Below are positions 1 through 9,017 of a stretch of 64,000 nucleotides of DNA, piece after piece (the stretch's first letter is position 1; each line of letters starts with the position of its first letter). The position numbers were made by a program, and so were the translations under genes. The stretch is from Paenibacillus albidus (lineage in GTDB: Bacteria > Bacillota > Bacilli > Paenibacillales > Paenibacillaceae). The notes under the pieces are model-generated. The model ran no database searches, was not told the origin of the DNA, and worked only from the letters and a program-made list of their open reading frames with translations. Location of the stretch: assembly GCF_014644435.1 (NCBI RefSeq), contig NZ_BMKR01000009.1, positions 62,001 through 126,000 of the forward strand. Direction: 5' to 3'.

Positions 1-959
1 CGGTGCTTTTTTCCGTCTCTAAATACATACAAGGAGTACCCGCCGACAATATGGTTCTGCTTCAGCTCAATCGCCTGAAATGCTTCTTCCATGGAGTCCG
101 GTATGTTCTGCCATTGTTCTTTGCTTGCACCGATGCCAACCCGTATTACCAGCCTTATATAGCGGCGGACACAGTCGATCAGCTGCATACCCAGCATCTC
201 GAGCTGCTTGTTCAGAGTATCAGAGTCAAGCGGCAGCGACGGATGGAGGACAAGCGCCGAACGTCCGCCGTGCAGCTCGGAATACTCACAATATGGGAAA
301 ATCGACCCGGCAACCTCGCAGACAATATTGCCCAGCGCAAACTTGAACAGATGCCAGTCCGACACATTCAGCTCACAGGCCCTAATTTCGCGAACCAGTT
401 CCAGACCGACCACAATATGGCCGGTCTCCGCCCAGAACAGGTAAGGCTCTGGCAGCTCCGTACTGAGATAAGCATTTTTTAACGTACCTGTAATCGCAGC
501 TTTGATCCACTCTTTCTCGACGAACGGCTGGTAAAGCTCCAACTTCTGCTGCAGCTCTTCATTCCGATTTCTTTGCAGTACCTCCTCCGAAAGCTCATGC
601 AGGGCTTTTCCCAGGATGGCCTTTAGGGTAGGCATACTGACCGGCTTGGAAATATAATCGCAGACATTTAAACGTAAAGCCTGCCGCGCGTATTCAAAAT
701 CCGCATATCCGCTCAAAATAATGATTTTCCCGCAAAAGCCTGTATCCCGGAGACGTTCTATCATGTCAAGACCGTTCATTACCGGCATATATATATCCGT
801 AATGACAATATCAGGTTGAGTGCTGCGGATCATCTCCAGCCCGTCCATTCCATTCATGGCTTCACCGACCCATCCGGCATCAAGCTCTTCCCAGGGAATA
901 GCGCGCTTCATTCCTTGCAGCACCTGCCGGTCGTCGTCAATGATAGCAATTGTCCACAT
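1..959 (-). CDS. YesN-type response regulator, 3' end outside window
   Basis: Read from 959 leftwards, the product begins MWTIAIIDDD and has a receiver domain in roughly residues 1-120: acidic pocket DDD, phospho-acceptor Asp in DIVITDIYMPVMNG, and the conserved Lys in YISKPV. A middle region typical of YesN proteins follows. The AraC-type DNA-binding end expected of the family lies beyond the window. ATG 959 is preferred over ATG 965 because GGAGG sits 8 nt before it and only 2 nt before the other. It lies 32 nt downstream of the sugar-binding lipoprotein gene and near a YesM-type kinase, so the two probably form a two-component system controlling this uptake locus. The subfamily is secure; the signal is unknown. 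Confidence 0.88.
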   Translation of the reverse strand, partial: MWTIAIIDDDRQVLQGMKRAIPWEELDAGWVGEAMNGMDGLEMIRSTQPDIVITDIYMPVMNGLDMIERLRDTGFCGKIIILSGYADFEYARQALRLNVCDYISKPVSMPTLKAILGKALHELSEEVLQRNRNEELQQKLELYQPFVEKEWIKAAITGTLKNAYLSTELPEPYLFWAETGHIVVGLELVREIRACELNVSDWHLFKFALGNIVCEVAGSIFPYCEYSELHGGRSALVLHPSLPLDSDTLNKQLEMLGMQLIDCVRRYIRLVIRVGIGASKEQWQNIPDSMEEAFQAIELKQNHIVGGYSLYVFRDGKKH

Positions 960-991
960 CAGCATGCCCTCCACTTTCTTTTGCCTATACC

Positions 992-2284
992 TTATTTCTC
1001 GTATTCTTGAGCCGCTGTCTTCAAATGCTCATAGGCCTCTTCCGGCGTAGCTTCACCGAAGCTGAGTTCATCGCGTGCCAGCAACCAGTCCTTGTCAATG
1101 TAATTGGTCCAACCCGGAGCACCTGGACTAAAGGTTTGGCCGTCTTTTTGCGTGGCTGTCAGCAGCTCCATTCCGATTTTATCATTGGCTGACAGCTCTG
1201 GCTCGATCGCCGCCGCAATTTCGGTGTTGACCGGCATCCCGCGTTTGGTGCCCAGAATCTTGGCGGCTTCGGGATCATTAACGAACCAGTCCACGAATTT
1301 GGCTGCTTCCTCCGCATGTTTGGAAGACTTGGCGACGCTGAAGTACATCGATGGTTTCAGCCAGCCTCCGGCCTCCACACCCCGGGGCATCGTAACGAGT
1401 GCATATGCGTTCTCCTTTAGACTGTCCCAGGCTCCGTAGTTATTGGAAAAGGCCAGCCGGAATATAATTTTACCTGTCACCATCAGATCCATGGACGGAT
1501 CAAATTCCTTGTCCGAAGTATTGACATCGGCCGGGGGAACAAGTCCTTCCGCTCGAAGCTCAGCAAATTGATGGCCCCATTCCAGGAAAGTGGCCTGGTC
1601 AATGTTAAATTTACCTTCATTTGATACAACCTGGCCTTTGCCTTTGCTGTATTGGAATGCACTGTATGCAAAATAATCCCCGGCATAATCCTTTGTAAAG
1701 TATTGCCCTTCCGGAAGCTTGCCCTTCACCTCTTTGGCGAGCGCGAAGAACTCATCCCAGGTCCAGCCGTTCGCAGGCGATGGGGCCCCAAGCTTCTCAA
1801 GCGCTGTCTTGTCATAGATCATTCCATAGGCTACCGAGCCCAGAGGAACCGCATATTGGGTATCTCCGTTTTGGCCGGCGGCAAGCAGTTTCCCATCGAT
1901 TTTGCTGACATCCACAGCAGACAGTTCCGCAAGCTGGCCGCGGCCGATCCAGTCTGATACCCAGCCCGGGTCCAGTTGTACCACATCCGGTGCATTATCG
2001 GCCGCTGCTTGGGTAGACAGCTTATCGAGGTACCCGTCCATGCCTGAATATTCCGGTTCAAAAGTCACCTGCGGATTCTGCTTCGTATACAAATCGAGTG
2101 CGGCAAGGGTAGCTTCGTGGCGTTCCTGGGCCCCCCACCACATAATGCGCAGTTTAATCTTACCTTCTGCACCCGAGCTGCTGTCCTCCTTTGCCCCACT
2201 GTTGTTCTCCGCATTACCGCATGCCGACAGCAGCAGCATGGAAACGGCCAGCACCATCATCAGAAAGCGTTTGCAATTCATCAT
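992..2284 (-). CDS. Sugar ABC transporter substrate-binding lipoprotein
   Basis: An extracellular solute-binding protein of about 430 residues, family 1 type, that would capture a carbohydrate outside the cell and hand it to the two permeases encoded upstream. The N-terminus has a basic start, a hydrophobic core and a lipobox ending LLLSAC, so the mature protein should be lipid-anchored at that Cys. The start was set at ATG 2284 (MMNCKRF), which follows GGGGGAGAAG; a longer start at 2311 would put a polar stretch before the signal peptide. The gene sits between the sensor kinase and the response regulator. No ATPase gene is present nearby; such transporters commonly share an MsmX-type ATPase. 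Substrate is inferred only from the neighbouring kdu genes. Confidence 0.88.
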   Translation of the reverse strand: MMNCKRFLMMVLAVSMLLLSACGNAENNSGAKEDSSSGAEGKIKLRIMWWGAQERHEATLAALDLYTKQNPQVTFEPEYSGMDGYLDKLSTQAAADNAPDVVQLDPGWVSDWIGRGQLAELSAVDVSKIDGKLLAAGQNGDTQYAVPLGSVAYGMIYDKTALEKLGAPSPANGWTWDEFFALAKEVKGKLPEGQYFTKDYAGDYFAYSAFQYSKGKGQVVSNEGKFNIDQATFLEWGHQFAELRAEGLVPPADVNTSDKEFDPSMDLMVTGKIIFRLAFSNNYGAWDSLKENAYALVTMPRGVEAGGWLKPSMYFSVAKSSKHAEEAAKFVDWFVNDPEAAKILGTKRGMPVNTEIAAAIEPELSANDKIGMELLTATQKDGQTFSPGAPGWTNYIDKDWLLARDELSFGEATPEEAYEHLKTAAQEYEK

Positions 2285-2394
2285 TATCTTCTCCCCCTCT
2301 GGAATGCTCACTTATTGATTACCTTTCCATCATAACAACACGCCTCCTTGGCTTGTAGAAGAGAGATGCACGATTTGTTTTGATATCGTCCGAT

Positions 2395-4167
2395 TTAAGG
2401 CTGTTGGCCGGAATTTCCGCTGGAATCCGCAGGGTTATAGGGTTGATCAAGACAAGGCAGCGTAATCTCCACAGTGGTCCCGCCTTCCGGCCGTTCCTGA
2501 AGCACAAAATCGTAAGGAGAGCCAAAGTAAGCTTCCAACCGATCCCGTACATTACGTAATCCGTAACCGCCCGTGCGGCGGCTCTGGTTCAATAGGGGCC
2601 CGCCGGTTGCCTGCAGTCCCACGCCATTATCAGTGATCCTTATCTTCAACCTTTCCTGCACACACCGGATCCTAATCTCTACATGACCGCTGACACGCCC
2701 ATTAAAACCGTGCATGACCGAATTTTCCACGAAGGGCTGCAAGATGATTTTGGGCAGATAATAACCGCGCAGCTCCGGCAGTACATCAATAAAGAAAGTG
2801 AATCCTGTCTGCCAGCGAAGCTGCTGAATTTCCAGATAACTTTCGATATGGGTTATTTCTTCTTCAATACTGATAAAGCTGGCTCCATTCGACAGCCCGA
2901 TCCGGAACATCCGGCCCATCAGTTCCAGAATCCGGCTCATTTCATCATGTCCGGCGGCAATGGCCATCCAATTCATTTGATCCAGTGTATTGTACAGAAA
3001 ATGAGGATTAATATTGGCTTGAAGTGCGGAAATTTCGGCTTTCCGCTGCTGATCGTACCGTTCGCGCAGCGACTGGTACAACTCGTCAATACGTTCGTTC
3101 TGTTTGCGGTATCCGGCAAAAAGAGCGCCGAATTCATTGCTGTAGTCCATCGGCAGCTCATTGACTTTGCCGCCGACAGCATAGGAACCCATAGTGCTAA
3201 CAAGCTGTTTGATGGGTTTCGTAAACTGCCTGCTAAGCCAATGGGTCAAGACCAGTGTCAGCAGAACGGCACCCACGCCGATGAAGCCAATTGCAAGAGC
3301 CAGCTTTACGCTCCCTGAAGTAATATCTGACCAAGGAGTGATTTCCAGAAGCACCCAGCCGAAACTGGTCAGCTCAGAATAGACATACAGGGATTTGGAC
3401 AGACGGATTCCTTTGTCCGCGCGGGCGCCAGATAAATGTTCTTTCTTGAGCTGCAGCCATTTGGACAAATGCTCCTGATCCGGTACTTCGCTGGTCGTCA
3501 GCAGGTATTGACCGGTCCCGTCCAGTACCATCCGGTTCACGCCGGGACTGCTTCCTTCCAGCATTTCCTTGATCGTATCGGATTTAATATGAATGACCAG
3601 AATGCCCAGATATTTATCATTATATACAATTTTGCGGGCAAAACTGAGAACTGGAATCTCCCCTTGCTGTCCTCTAATCCGGTGCTCTCTGGACCAGGCA
3701 AAATCGCTCTGGCTGAGCGCCCCGGACCACACTTCTTCAGAGGTATCCTCCAGTGCGCGGAACTGGATGTAGTTATATAACACACCATCCTCGATCGGAT
3801 TGTTCATATACAGATCAATTTCCTGAATCAGTGGCATGGAATAGGTGAGGTTGGCCAGCACCTGCTTAACGTTCCGGGATTCAAGAACCCGGTTCAGGCC
3901 TGTTGCTTTACCCGACATAAAAGTATTCAGATCGTTATCCCGCGAGGTAGAGAGGGATATCTGCTCAATAGTGGACAATCTGGAAGTTATTTCGTTATTG
4001 ACCTTGTCCAAAAACTGCTGCTGATAATAGGTACTCATCCGGACCATTTCCGCCGATGAAATCCGGTAGCTGGTCCAGACAGTAAAGGCGAGAACGACGA
4101 TCATCAGCCCTGCAAAGCTGCGGAAGAACAGGTTATCCAGGCTGTATTTTTTAAACGGATTACTCAT
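2395..4167 (-). CDS. YesM-type sensor histidine kinase
   Basis: About 590 residues. Visible in order: a transmembrane helix near residues 15-37, a large extracellular sensor region, a second transmembrane helix near 285-305 followed by a HAMP-like linker, the phospho-acceptor motif NPHFLYNTLDQMNW typical of the His_kinase (LytS/YesM) family, and a HATPase domain with the N box QPFVENSVMHG, the DNGVGL box and a glycine-rich GGYGLRNV box. ATG 4167 (MSNPFKKY) is chosen because GGGAGG lies at good distance; the frame runs open a few codons further upstream. It probably phosphorylates the YesN-type regulator at 1-959, with the binding protein gene between the two. Confidence 0.9.
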   Translation of the reverse strand: MSNPFKKYSLDNLFFRSFAGLMIVVLAFTVWTSYRISSAEMVRMSTYYQQQFLDKVNNEITSRLSTIEQISLSTSRDNDLNTFMSGKATGLNRVLESRNVKQVLANLTYSMPLIQEIDLYMNNPIEDGVLYNYIQFRALEDTSEEVWSGALSQSDFAWSREHRIRGQQGEIPVLSFARKIVYNDKYLGILVIHIKSDTIKEMLEGSSPGVNRMVLDGTGQYLLTTSEVPDQEHLSKWLQLKKEHLSGARADKGIRLSKSLYVYSELTSFGWVLLEITPWSDITSGSVKLALAIGFIGVGAVLLTLVLTHWLSRQFTKPIKQLVSTMGSYAVGGKVNELPMDYSNEFGALFAGYRKQNERIDELYQSLRERYDQQRKAEISALQANINPHFLYNTLDQMNWMAIAAGHDEMSRILELMGRMFRIGLSNGASFISIEEEITHIESYLEIQQLRWQTGFTFFIDVLPELRGYYLPKIILQPFVENSVMHGFNGRVSGHVEIRIRCVQERLKIRITDNGVGLQATGGPLLNQSRRTGGYGLRNVRDRLEAYFGSPYDFVLQERPEGGTTVEITLPCLDQPYNPADSSGNSGQQP

Positions 4168-4196
4168 AAAGCAGCCTCCCACAGATTGAAAAATGA

Positions 4197-4235
4197 CAAA
4201 AAACGGCTGTACGTCTTCATCGACGGTACCCGTTT
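4197..4235 (-). terminator. Hairpin plus T-run after second permease
   Basis: On the minus strand AACGG GTAC pairs with GTAC..CCGTT around a GATGAA loop with a bulged C, followed by six T. It lies between the permease gene ending at 4248 and the kinase starting at 4167, so it may reduce read-through between transporter and two-component genes. Confidence 0.45.
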
Positions 4236-4247
4236 CTCGTCATCATC

Positions 4248-5087
4248 TTATCCTTTAATGCCGGTTGTCGCAATGCCTTCTACAAAATACTTCTGCAAGA
4301 ACATAAACACAAGAGTTGCCGGCAGGATCGACACCAGCGACATGGCCAGCAGCTGTCCCCACTGCATTCCCGCCTGTGAATCGTTAATCATCCGCAGCGC
4401 AAGTCCGACCGTATATTTGTCCACGGAGTTAATGTACAGTAAATGCCCGAGGAAATCATCCCAGTTCCACAAAAAGCAGAAGATCATAACAGTGACGATA
4501 GCCGGCTTGGTCAGCGGCATCACAATCCGCCAGTAAATACCGAACCAGGAGCAGCCGTCGATTTTGGCGGATTCATCCAATTCCTTGGGAAGCCCCCGGA
4601 TGAACTGCACCAGCAGGAATACGAAAAAGGTTCCACCGGCACCCGTAGCCAACATATGGGGGACAATAAACGGCAGATAGGTGTTCACCCAGCCCATCTG
4701 ATGAAACATGGCATACTGCGGAATGATGAGCACCTGTCCGGGCAACATCAGGGTCAGCATCAGCAGGGAGAACCAGAACTTTTTGAGCGGAAAATCCAGC
4801 CGGCCGAAGCCAAACGCCACCAGTGTAGTTGAGACTAACGTTGCCAGCAGTACAGCTGCCTCCAGACCGAACGTATTAAGATAGAAATCCGTAAAGCTGC
4901 GCCCGGGTATGGCCGTCCAGCCGCTGGTGAAATTGCTCCACACCGGGTCGGCGGGAAAAATATTCGGCGAGCTCATTTCGCTGTTCGATTTCAATGAAGC
5001 GCCAATCCACCATATGACCGGATATACCATCACCAGACTGAACAGAATCATGAACCCGTGCCTTATTGCCGGTTTCCATAGTTTCAT
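4248..5087 (-). CDS. Carbohydrate ABC transporter permease (MalG/LplC type)
   Basis: 279 residues with about six hydrophobic helices. The BPD_transp_1 EAA-like loop is visible as ELDESAKIDGCSWFGIYWRIVMPLTKP, which contacts the ATPase in this family. The start ATG 5087 follows GGAGGAAGAAA and overlaps the stop of the preceding permease by 4 nt, so the two are translationally coupled. With that partner it forms the membrane channel for the sugar captured by the lipoprotein at 992-2284. Confidence 0.9.
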   Translation of the reverse strand: MKLWKPAIRHGFMILFSLVMVYPVIWWIGASLKSNSEMSSPNIFPADPVWSNFTSGWTAIPGRSFTDFYLNTFGLEAAVLLATLVSTTLVAFGFGRLDFPLKKFWFSLLMLTLMLPGQVLIIPQYAMFHQMGWVNTYLPFIVPHMLATGAGGTFFVFLLVQFIRGLPKELDESAKIDGCSWFGIYWRIVMPLTKPAIVTVMIFCFLWNWDDFLGHLLYINSVDKYTVGLALRMINDSQAGMQWGQLLAMSLVSILPATLVFMFLQKYFVEGIATTGIKG

Positions 5088-6046
5088 TTTCTTCCTCCTC
5101 CCGTATCCGATTCATAAAACACCCAATATTTTGAGGTTCCGGCAATAAGCAGCGAAATAATAACGATGATCACCAGCATCACCCAAGCAAGCGCCGAAGC
5201 GTAACCGAGATGGTAACGGCTGAAGGCCTGCTCGTACAAATAGAGCGCATACACATTAGTGGAGTTCATAGGACCGCCGTTTGTGATGACGTAAGCGGAA
5301 GTGAACATCTGGAACGCATTGATTACGCCCATAATCAGGTTGAAATAAAGCGTTGGTGAAAGCATCGGCAAGGTGATCTTGAAGAACTGGAACCACCTGT
5401 TAGCTCCGTCTACAGAAGAAGCCTCATACAGATCAGCCGGAATCTGCTTCAGACCGGCCAGAAAAATGACCATCGATGAGCCGAACTGCCACACAGTCAG
5501 CAGAATCAAAGAACTCAGCGCCGTGTTCGGGTTGGTAATCCAGCTGCTGCCCTCCAGGCCAAACGAGGCCAGAATTTTGTTGAAGAAACCGTCGATCCCA
5601 AAAATATTGCGCCACAGCAGGGAAACCGCAATGCTCCCCCCAATCAGCGACGGAAAATAAATGGCCGTCCGGTAAGCTGAAATGCCTTTGACCGCTTTAT
5701 TCAGGATAACAGCTACCAACAAGGCGGCGATCAGCTTCAAAGGCACGGAAGCCGCTACGTACATAAACGTAACCTGCACTGACTTTACGAACTTGGCATC
5801 GGCGGTGAATATCTTGCTGTAGTTATGCAGACCAGTCCATGAGACCGGCTGCATTAAGGTATAGTCGGTAAATGAATAATATAATGACAGCAGCATGGGA
5901 TAGGCGGTCAACCAGAAAAATCCGATTAGCCATGGAGCAATAAACAAATAACCGGCAACCGGAGCATCCCATCTTTTCAGATAGGCTGTGCGTCCACCCG
6001 GTCCTGCGGTTGTTTTCATCGTCTTGATGGCGGAACTGTGGTTCAA
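5084..6046 (-). CDS. Carbohydrate ABC transporter permease (MalF/LplB type)
   Basis: About 320 residues with six predicted membrane helices; the first reads YLFIAPWLIGFFWLTAYPM. The EAA-like loop is DLYEASSVDGANRWFQFFKITLPMLSP. GTG 6055 lies inside the Shine-Dalgarno-like GAGGTG, so TTG 6046 (MNHSSAIK), 6 nt after that sequence, is the more plausible start; GTG 6055 is the alternative. First gene of the transporter group, coupled by a 4-nt overlap to the second permease. Confidence 0.88.
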   Translation of the reverse strand: MNHSSAIKTMKTTAGPGGRTAYLKRWDAPVAGYLFIAPWLIGFFWLTAYPMLLSLYYSFTDYTLMQPVSWTGLHNYSKIFTADAKFVKSVQVTFMYVAASVPLKLIAALLVAVILNKAVKGISAYRTAIYFPSLIGGSIAVSLLWRNIFGIDGFFNKILASFGLEGSSWITNPNTALSSLILLTVWQFGSSMVIFLAGLKQIPADLYEASSVDGANRWFQFFKITLPMLSPTLYFNLIMGVINAFQMFTSAYVITNGGPMNSTNVYALYLYEQAFSRYHLGYASALAWVMLVIIVIISLLIAGTSKYWVFYESDTGGGRK

Positions 6047-6165
6047 TGCGCTCACCTCTTTTTTTAGTCTCGGCTGACATCCTTGCTCGTTAAGTATAAA
6101 GTAAGGATTCCAAGGACTAAATGAGAGAGAACATCGATTTCTTTTAAAAAAACACGGGATTTAAT

Positions 6166-6213
6166 TAAAAAAGAACTGCCCCGAAGCCAATCTTGCATGG
6201 CGTTTGGAGCAGC
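6166..6213 (-). terminator. Terminator of the 6242-7918 gene
   Basis: Minus-strand stem CTGCTCC / GGGGCAG with an inner GCC/GGC pairing, followed by TTCTTTTTT. It separates the uncharacterised gene upstream from the permease operon. Confidence 0.5.
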
Positions 6214-6241
6214 CCTGTGGTCCATAATTAACGACTAACGC

Positions 6242-7918
6242 TTAGACCCTGTAATCATTCAGTGAAATTTCTTTACCGTCAAGCAGCGCCCTTGCCTGTG
6301 CCGCCTCTTGCCCGGAACTGTGCAATTGCAGATCTTCACCGCTGGTAAGAGTAATATATGTGGCACTCAATGAAGCGCCGGTATGAAATACGGGAGGCCG
6401 TGAGGACATCAGTTCCGCAAACTGCTCCAGTCGATGCATCCCCTGTGACACGGCCTGCTTTACGCTGACCGCCTCTACGACGACTCCGCCCGGCATGCCA
6501 TCCACAGTCACTTCAATATAGTCCGGCCGCTCTGTAAGCTGATACGCATGGGGCAAATAGACGGCAAAATAAACCTCACCCGTCTGGCCAAAAAGACAAC
6601 GTTCCCGGTTCAGCCATTCCCCTTTCGGAAGCACACCATAGATCCGGTCCACTTCCCCTGTAGGAACCGGGAATACAGCCATAACCACATTTTGATGGTA
6701 CAACACTTCCATGTACGGGCTTTGGTGACGGGGATCACCTTCCCTGTAGCCGTGGCCGGGATGGAAGAAATACAACCGGTTGGCCCCTGCCCTGCCGCTT
6801 AACGGCAGGGTGTACGCCCAGCGCAGCTGCTCATTGTCAAACTCCTCGACCCGTTCCCACAGGCCTCCGGCAGCATACTCTTCCGTAATATAGGCATAGG
6901 AATGCAGTTTCGGCTGCGGTACGCCCGGCACCACCTTTGCGGTCATTTTTTTGATTTCTACCGGTGTCCGTCGGTTCAGTGCAGCGCTTCTTGCCTGCTC
7001 CGGCGCTTCATAGAACAGAAATCCGGCGTATTCCGTACGCGGCATATCCTCCGTGAGTTCAAAATCGCCAAACTGCACAAAATCATGCAGCAGATTCCTG
7101 TCCTGTGGGATATCATGCGGCCAGCCCCGGGAATGCGCTCCCACCCAGGCTCCCTGAAGATAGCTTTCAGCCCGCTGTTCCCAAAGATAATCCAGCATGG
7201 CAGACAGCTCGCCGCGTTGCTCTGTATCCTCAAGAGGCGTCAGCTCAAACGCACAGGTGAAGGCCTGAACCCAATGCCAGAACCAGGGCAGGCTACCGTA
7301 CTCCGGCATGCCTGCGGAGCGTATGTAAGCAAGTGTATCCCGCAGACTCCCTCGCCCATCCTCGATTAGCTCCTCATCTTCAAACATCCGCCCAAAAATC
7401 AGTTTGGCCGCCGTATACTTCGCCTCGTGGTGCCCAAAGGTAATGACCGGCTTGCGGAAAAACCCGCTGCGGTAAATATGTCCCATGGCCGTATGGAAGG
7501 CCAGCCGCAGACCCCCGCTCATGAGCTTGCCGTATTTGCGGCAGAAATAAGCCATCAGACCGCCCATGATCTCGACTGGCAGCTCATGGGGTTTTGCTGC
7601 GCGCGGTTCCGGATCCAGCCCAAGCGGCCAGTGGCCGTAGAGCTCGGTTCCGGGCTGCCGGTTCTGGAGCAACACGGTCTCCAGAAGCACCGCTTCCGCC
7701 TTCAGACGGGCGCCCTCCCGGTCAAAAGGAAGCTCCGCCACCGGGTCCACTGCAGCAGCGAATAAATAGGAAGCATAATAAAAGTTGTTGCGCACATCAT
7801 CATGAAACCACAGGCCGCTTGCCAGTAAAGGCCGGCGTTCCGCTGCCAGCGCTACCGCATAAATAATGGCCTGCTGCCTTTCCTTATAAGGACTTGGAAC
7901 CTGCTGTACATTCGCCAT
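6242..7918 (-). CDS. Uncharacterised protein, possible polysaccharide lyase or hydrolase
   Basis: About 558 residues with no signal peptide, so cytoplasmic. I do not recognise the family with certainty. The first ~290 residues are helical and rich in Trp, Tyr and His (WFHDDVRNNFYY, YGHWPLG, GSLPWFWHWVQAF), like an alpha/alpha toroid. The remainder looks beta-rich (LYFFHPGHGYREGDPRH, VYFAVYLPHAY). This two-part layout resembles heparinase/alginate-lyase-like enzymes. It is divergent from kduI-deoR-kduD and next to a sugar transporter, which would suit an enzyme cutting imported uronate oligosaccharides to the unsaturated monosaccharide. ATG 7918 is preferred (AAGGGAAG with 6-nt spacing); ATG 7924 is 2 nt from that sequence. 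The function is inference from context. Confidence 0.72.
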   Translation of the reverse strand: MANVQQVPSPYKERQQAIIYAVALAAERRPLLASGLWFHDDVRNNFYYASYLFAAAVDPVAELPFDREGARLKAEAVLLETVLLQNRQPGTELYGHWPLGLDPEPRAAKPHELPVEIMGGLMAYFCRKYGKLMSGGLRLAFHTAMGHIYRSGFFRKPVITFGHHEAKYTAAKLIFGRMFEDEELIEDGRGSLRDTLAYIRSAGMPEYGSLPWFWHWVQAFTCAFELTPLEDTEQRGELSAMLDYLWEQRAESYLQGAWVGAHSRGWPHDIPQDRNLLHDFVQFGDFELTEDMPRTEYAGFLFYEAPEQARSAALNRRTPVEIKKMTAKVVPGVPQPKLHSYAYITEEYAAGGLWERVEEFDNEQLRWAYTLPLSGRAGANRLYFFHPGHGYREGDPRHQSPYMEVLYHQNVVMAVFPVPTGEVDRIYGVLPKGEWLNRERCLFGQTGEVYFAVYLPHAYQLTERPDYIEVTVDGMPGGVVVEAVSVKQAVSQGMHRLEQFAELMSSRPPVFHTGASLSATYITLTSGEDLQLHSSGQEAAQARALLDGKEISLNDYRV

Positions 7919-8150
7919 AACCATCTTCCCTTCAATGTTCTATTCATTATTTGTTCATGAAGGTATCCCTAATAAAAGCCGCTTTCCAGCTCTATTGTGC
8001 ACACTTTTGGTTCAGATGGCAATCTTTTAAATGAATAAATAAACTAAAATAAACGTACTAAAAAAGATTATCTCTTGCCAAATGAACATAAATGGATTAA
8101 ATTGTACCTATACGAACCTAAATATGATCACGAAGGAGATTGAACATTCA

Positions 8151-8984
8151 ATGGAAAGACGTTTTGCATCCCATCCCAACGAAGTGAAGCAATTTGATAC
8201 CGAGCGCCTGCGTAAGGAATTCCACATCCCTGTTATTTTTGCTCCGGATGAATTGAAGCTTGTGCTGACCCATGAGGACCGCATGATTGTGGGCGGTGCC
8301 CATCCTGTGAGCAAAGAGGTTGTGCTTACCACTGACCTGAAGGAGCTGGGAGTCACTTACTTCTTGGAACGCCGTGAGCTGGGTGTGATCAATGTCGGAG
8401 GCAAAGGGACCGTTGTCGTGGACGGCACTGAATACGAAGTTGATACCAAAGAATGCCTCTACGTCGGCCAAGGCTCCAAGGATGTCGTATTCAAAAGCGC
8501 GGATGCTGCCAAACCTGCCAAGTTCTACTTGAACTCTGCACCGGCCCATCAGTCCTACCCGACCACCAAAACCACGCTCGCCGAGTCTGAATCCGGCGCA
8601 ATGGGCGGCTTGGAGAACTCCAATGAACGTACCATTCACCGCTTCATTCATACCAATGGTGTGCAAAGCGCCCAGCTCGTAATGGGTATGACTCAACTGA
8701 AACCGGGCAGCATGTGGAATACCATGCCTTCCCATACTCACCCGCGCAGGATGGAAGCCTACTTCTATTTTGATCTTCCGGACGATTCAATTGTGTTCCA
8801 CCTGATGGGCGAGCCGACCGAAACCCGCCACATCGTGATGCATAACGAACAGGCCGTCATTTCTCCAAGCTGGTCGATTCACAGCGGCGTAGGTACTCAT
8901 AACTACACCTTTATCTGGAGCATGGCCGGTGACAACAAAAGATATGATGATATGGACCCCGTCTCCATGAAAGAATTACAATAG
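8151..8984 (+). CDS. kduI: 5-keto-4-deoxyuronate isomerase KduI
   Basis: 277 residues, the usual family length (E. coli 278). It isomerises 5-keto-4-deoxyuronate to 3-deoxy-D-glycero-2,5-hexodiulosonate in pectin and other uronate catabolism. The zinc-binding cupin motif HTHPRRMEAYFYF and the conserved blocks FLERRELGVINVGG and HIVMHNEQAVISPSWSIHSGVGTH are all visible. ATG 8151 (MERRFASHP) is chosen because it matches the family N-terminus and follows AAGGAG; the frame is open 23 codons further upstream without support. First gene of the kduI-deoR-kduD operon. Confidence 0.96.
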   Translation: MERRFASHPNEVKQFDTERLRKEFHIPVIFAPDELKLVLTHEDRMIVGGAHPVSKEVVLTTDLKELGVTYFLERRELGVINVGGKGTVVVDGTEYEVDTKECLYVGQGSKDVVFKSADAAKPAKFYLNSAPAHQSYPTTKTTLAESESGAMGGLENSNERTIHRFIHTNGVQSAQLVMGMTQLKPGSMWNTMPSHTHPRRMEAYFYFDLPDDSIVFHLMGEPTETRHIVMHNEQAVISPSWSIHSGVGTHNYTFIWSMAGDNKRYDDMDPVSMKELQ

Positions 8985-9017
8985 AACTAAACATTTTCAG
9001 AAAGCTGAGGCAGACGG

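Noticed and set aside
7960..8020. Possible catabolite-repression (cre) site before kduI, around AAAGCCGCTTT
   Set aside because: Too many mismatches to the cre consensus.
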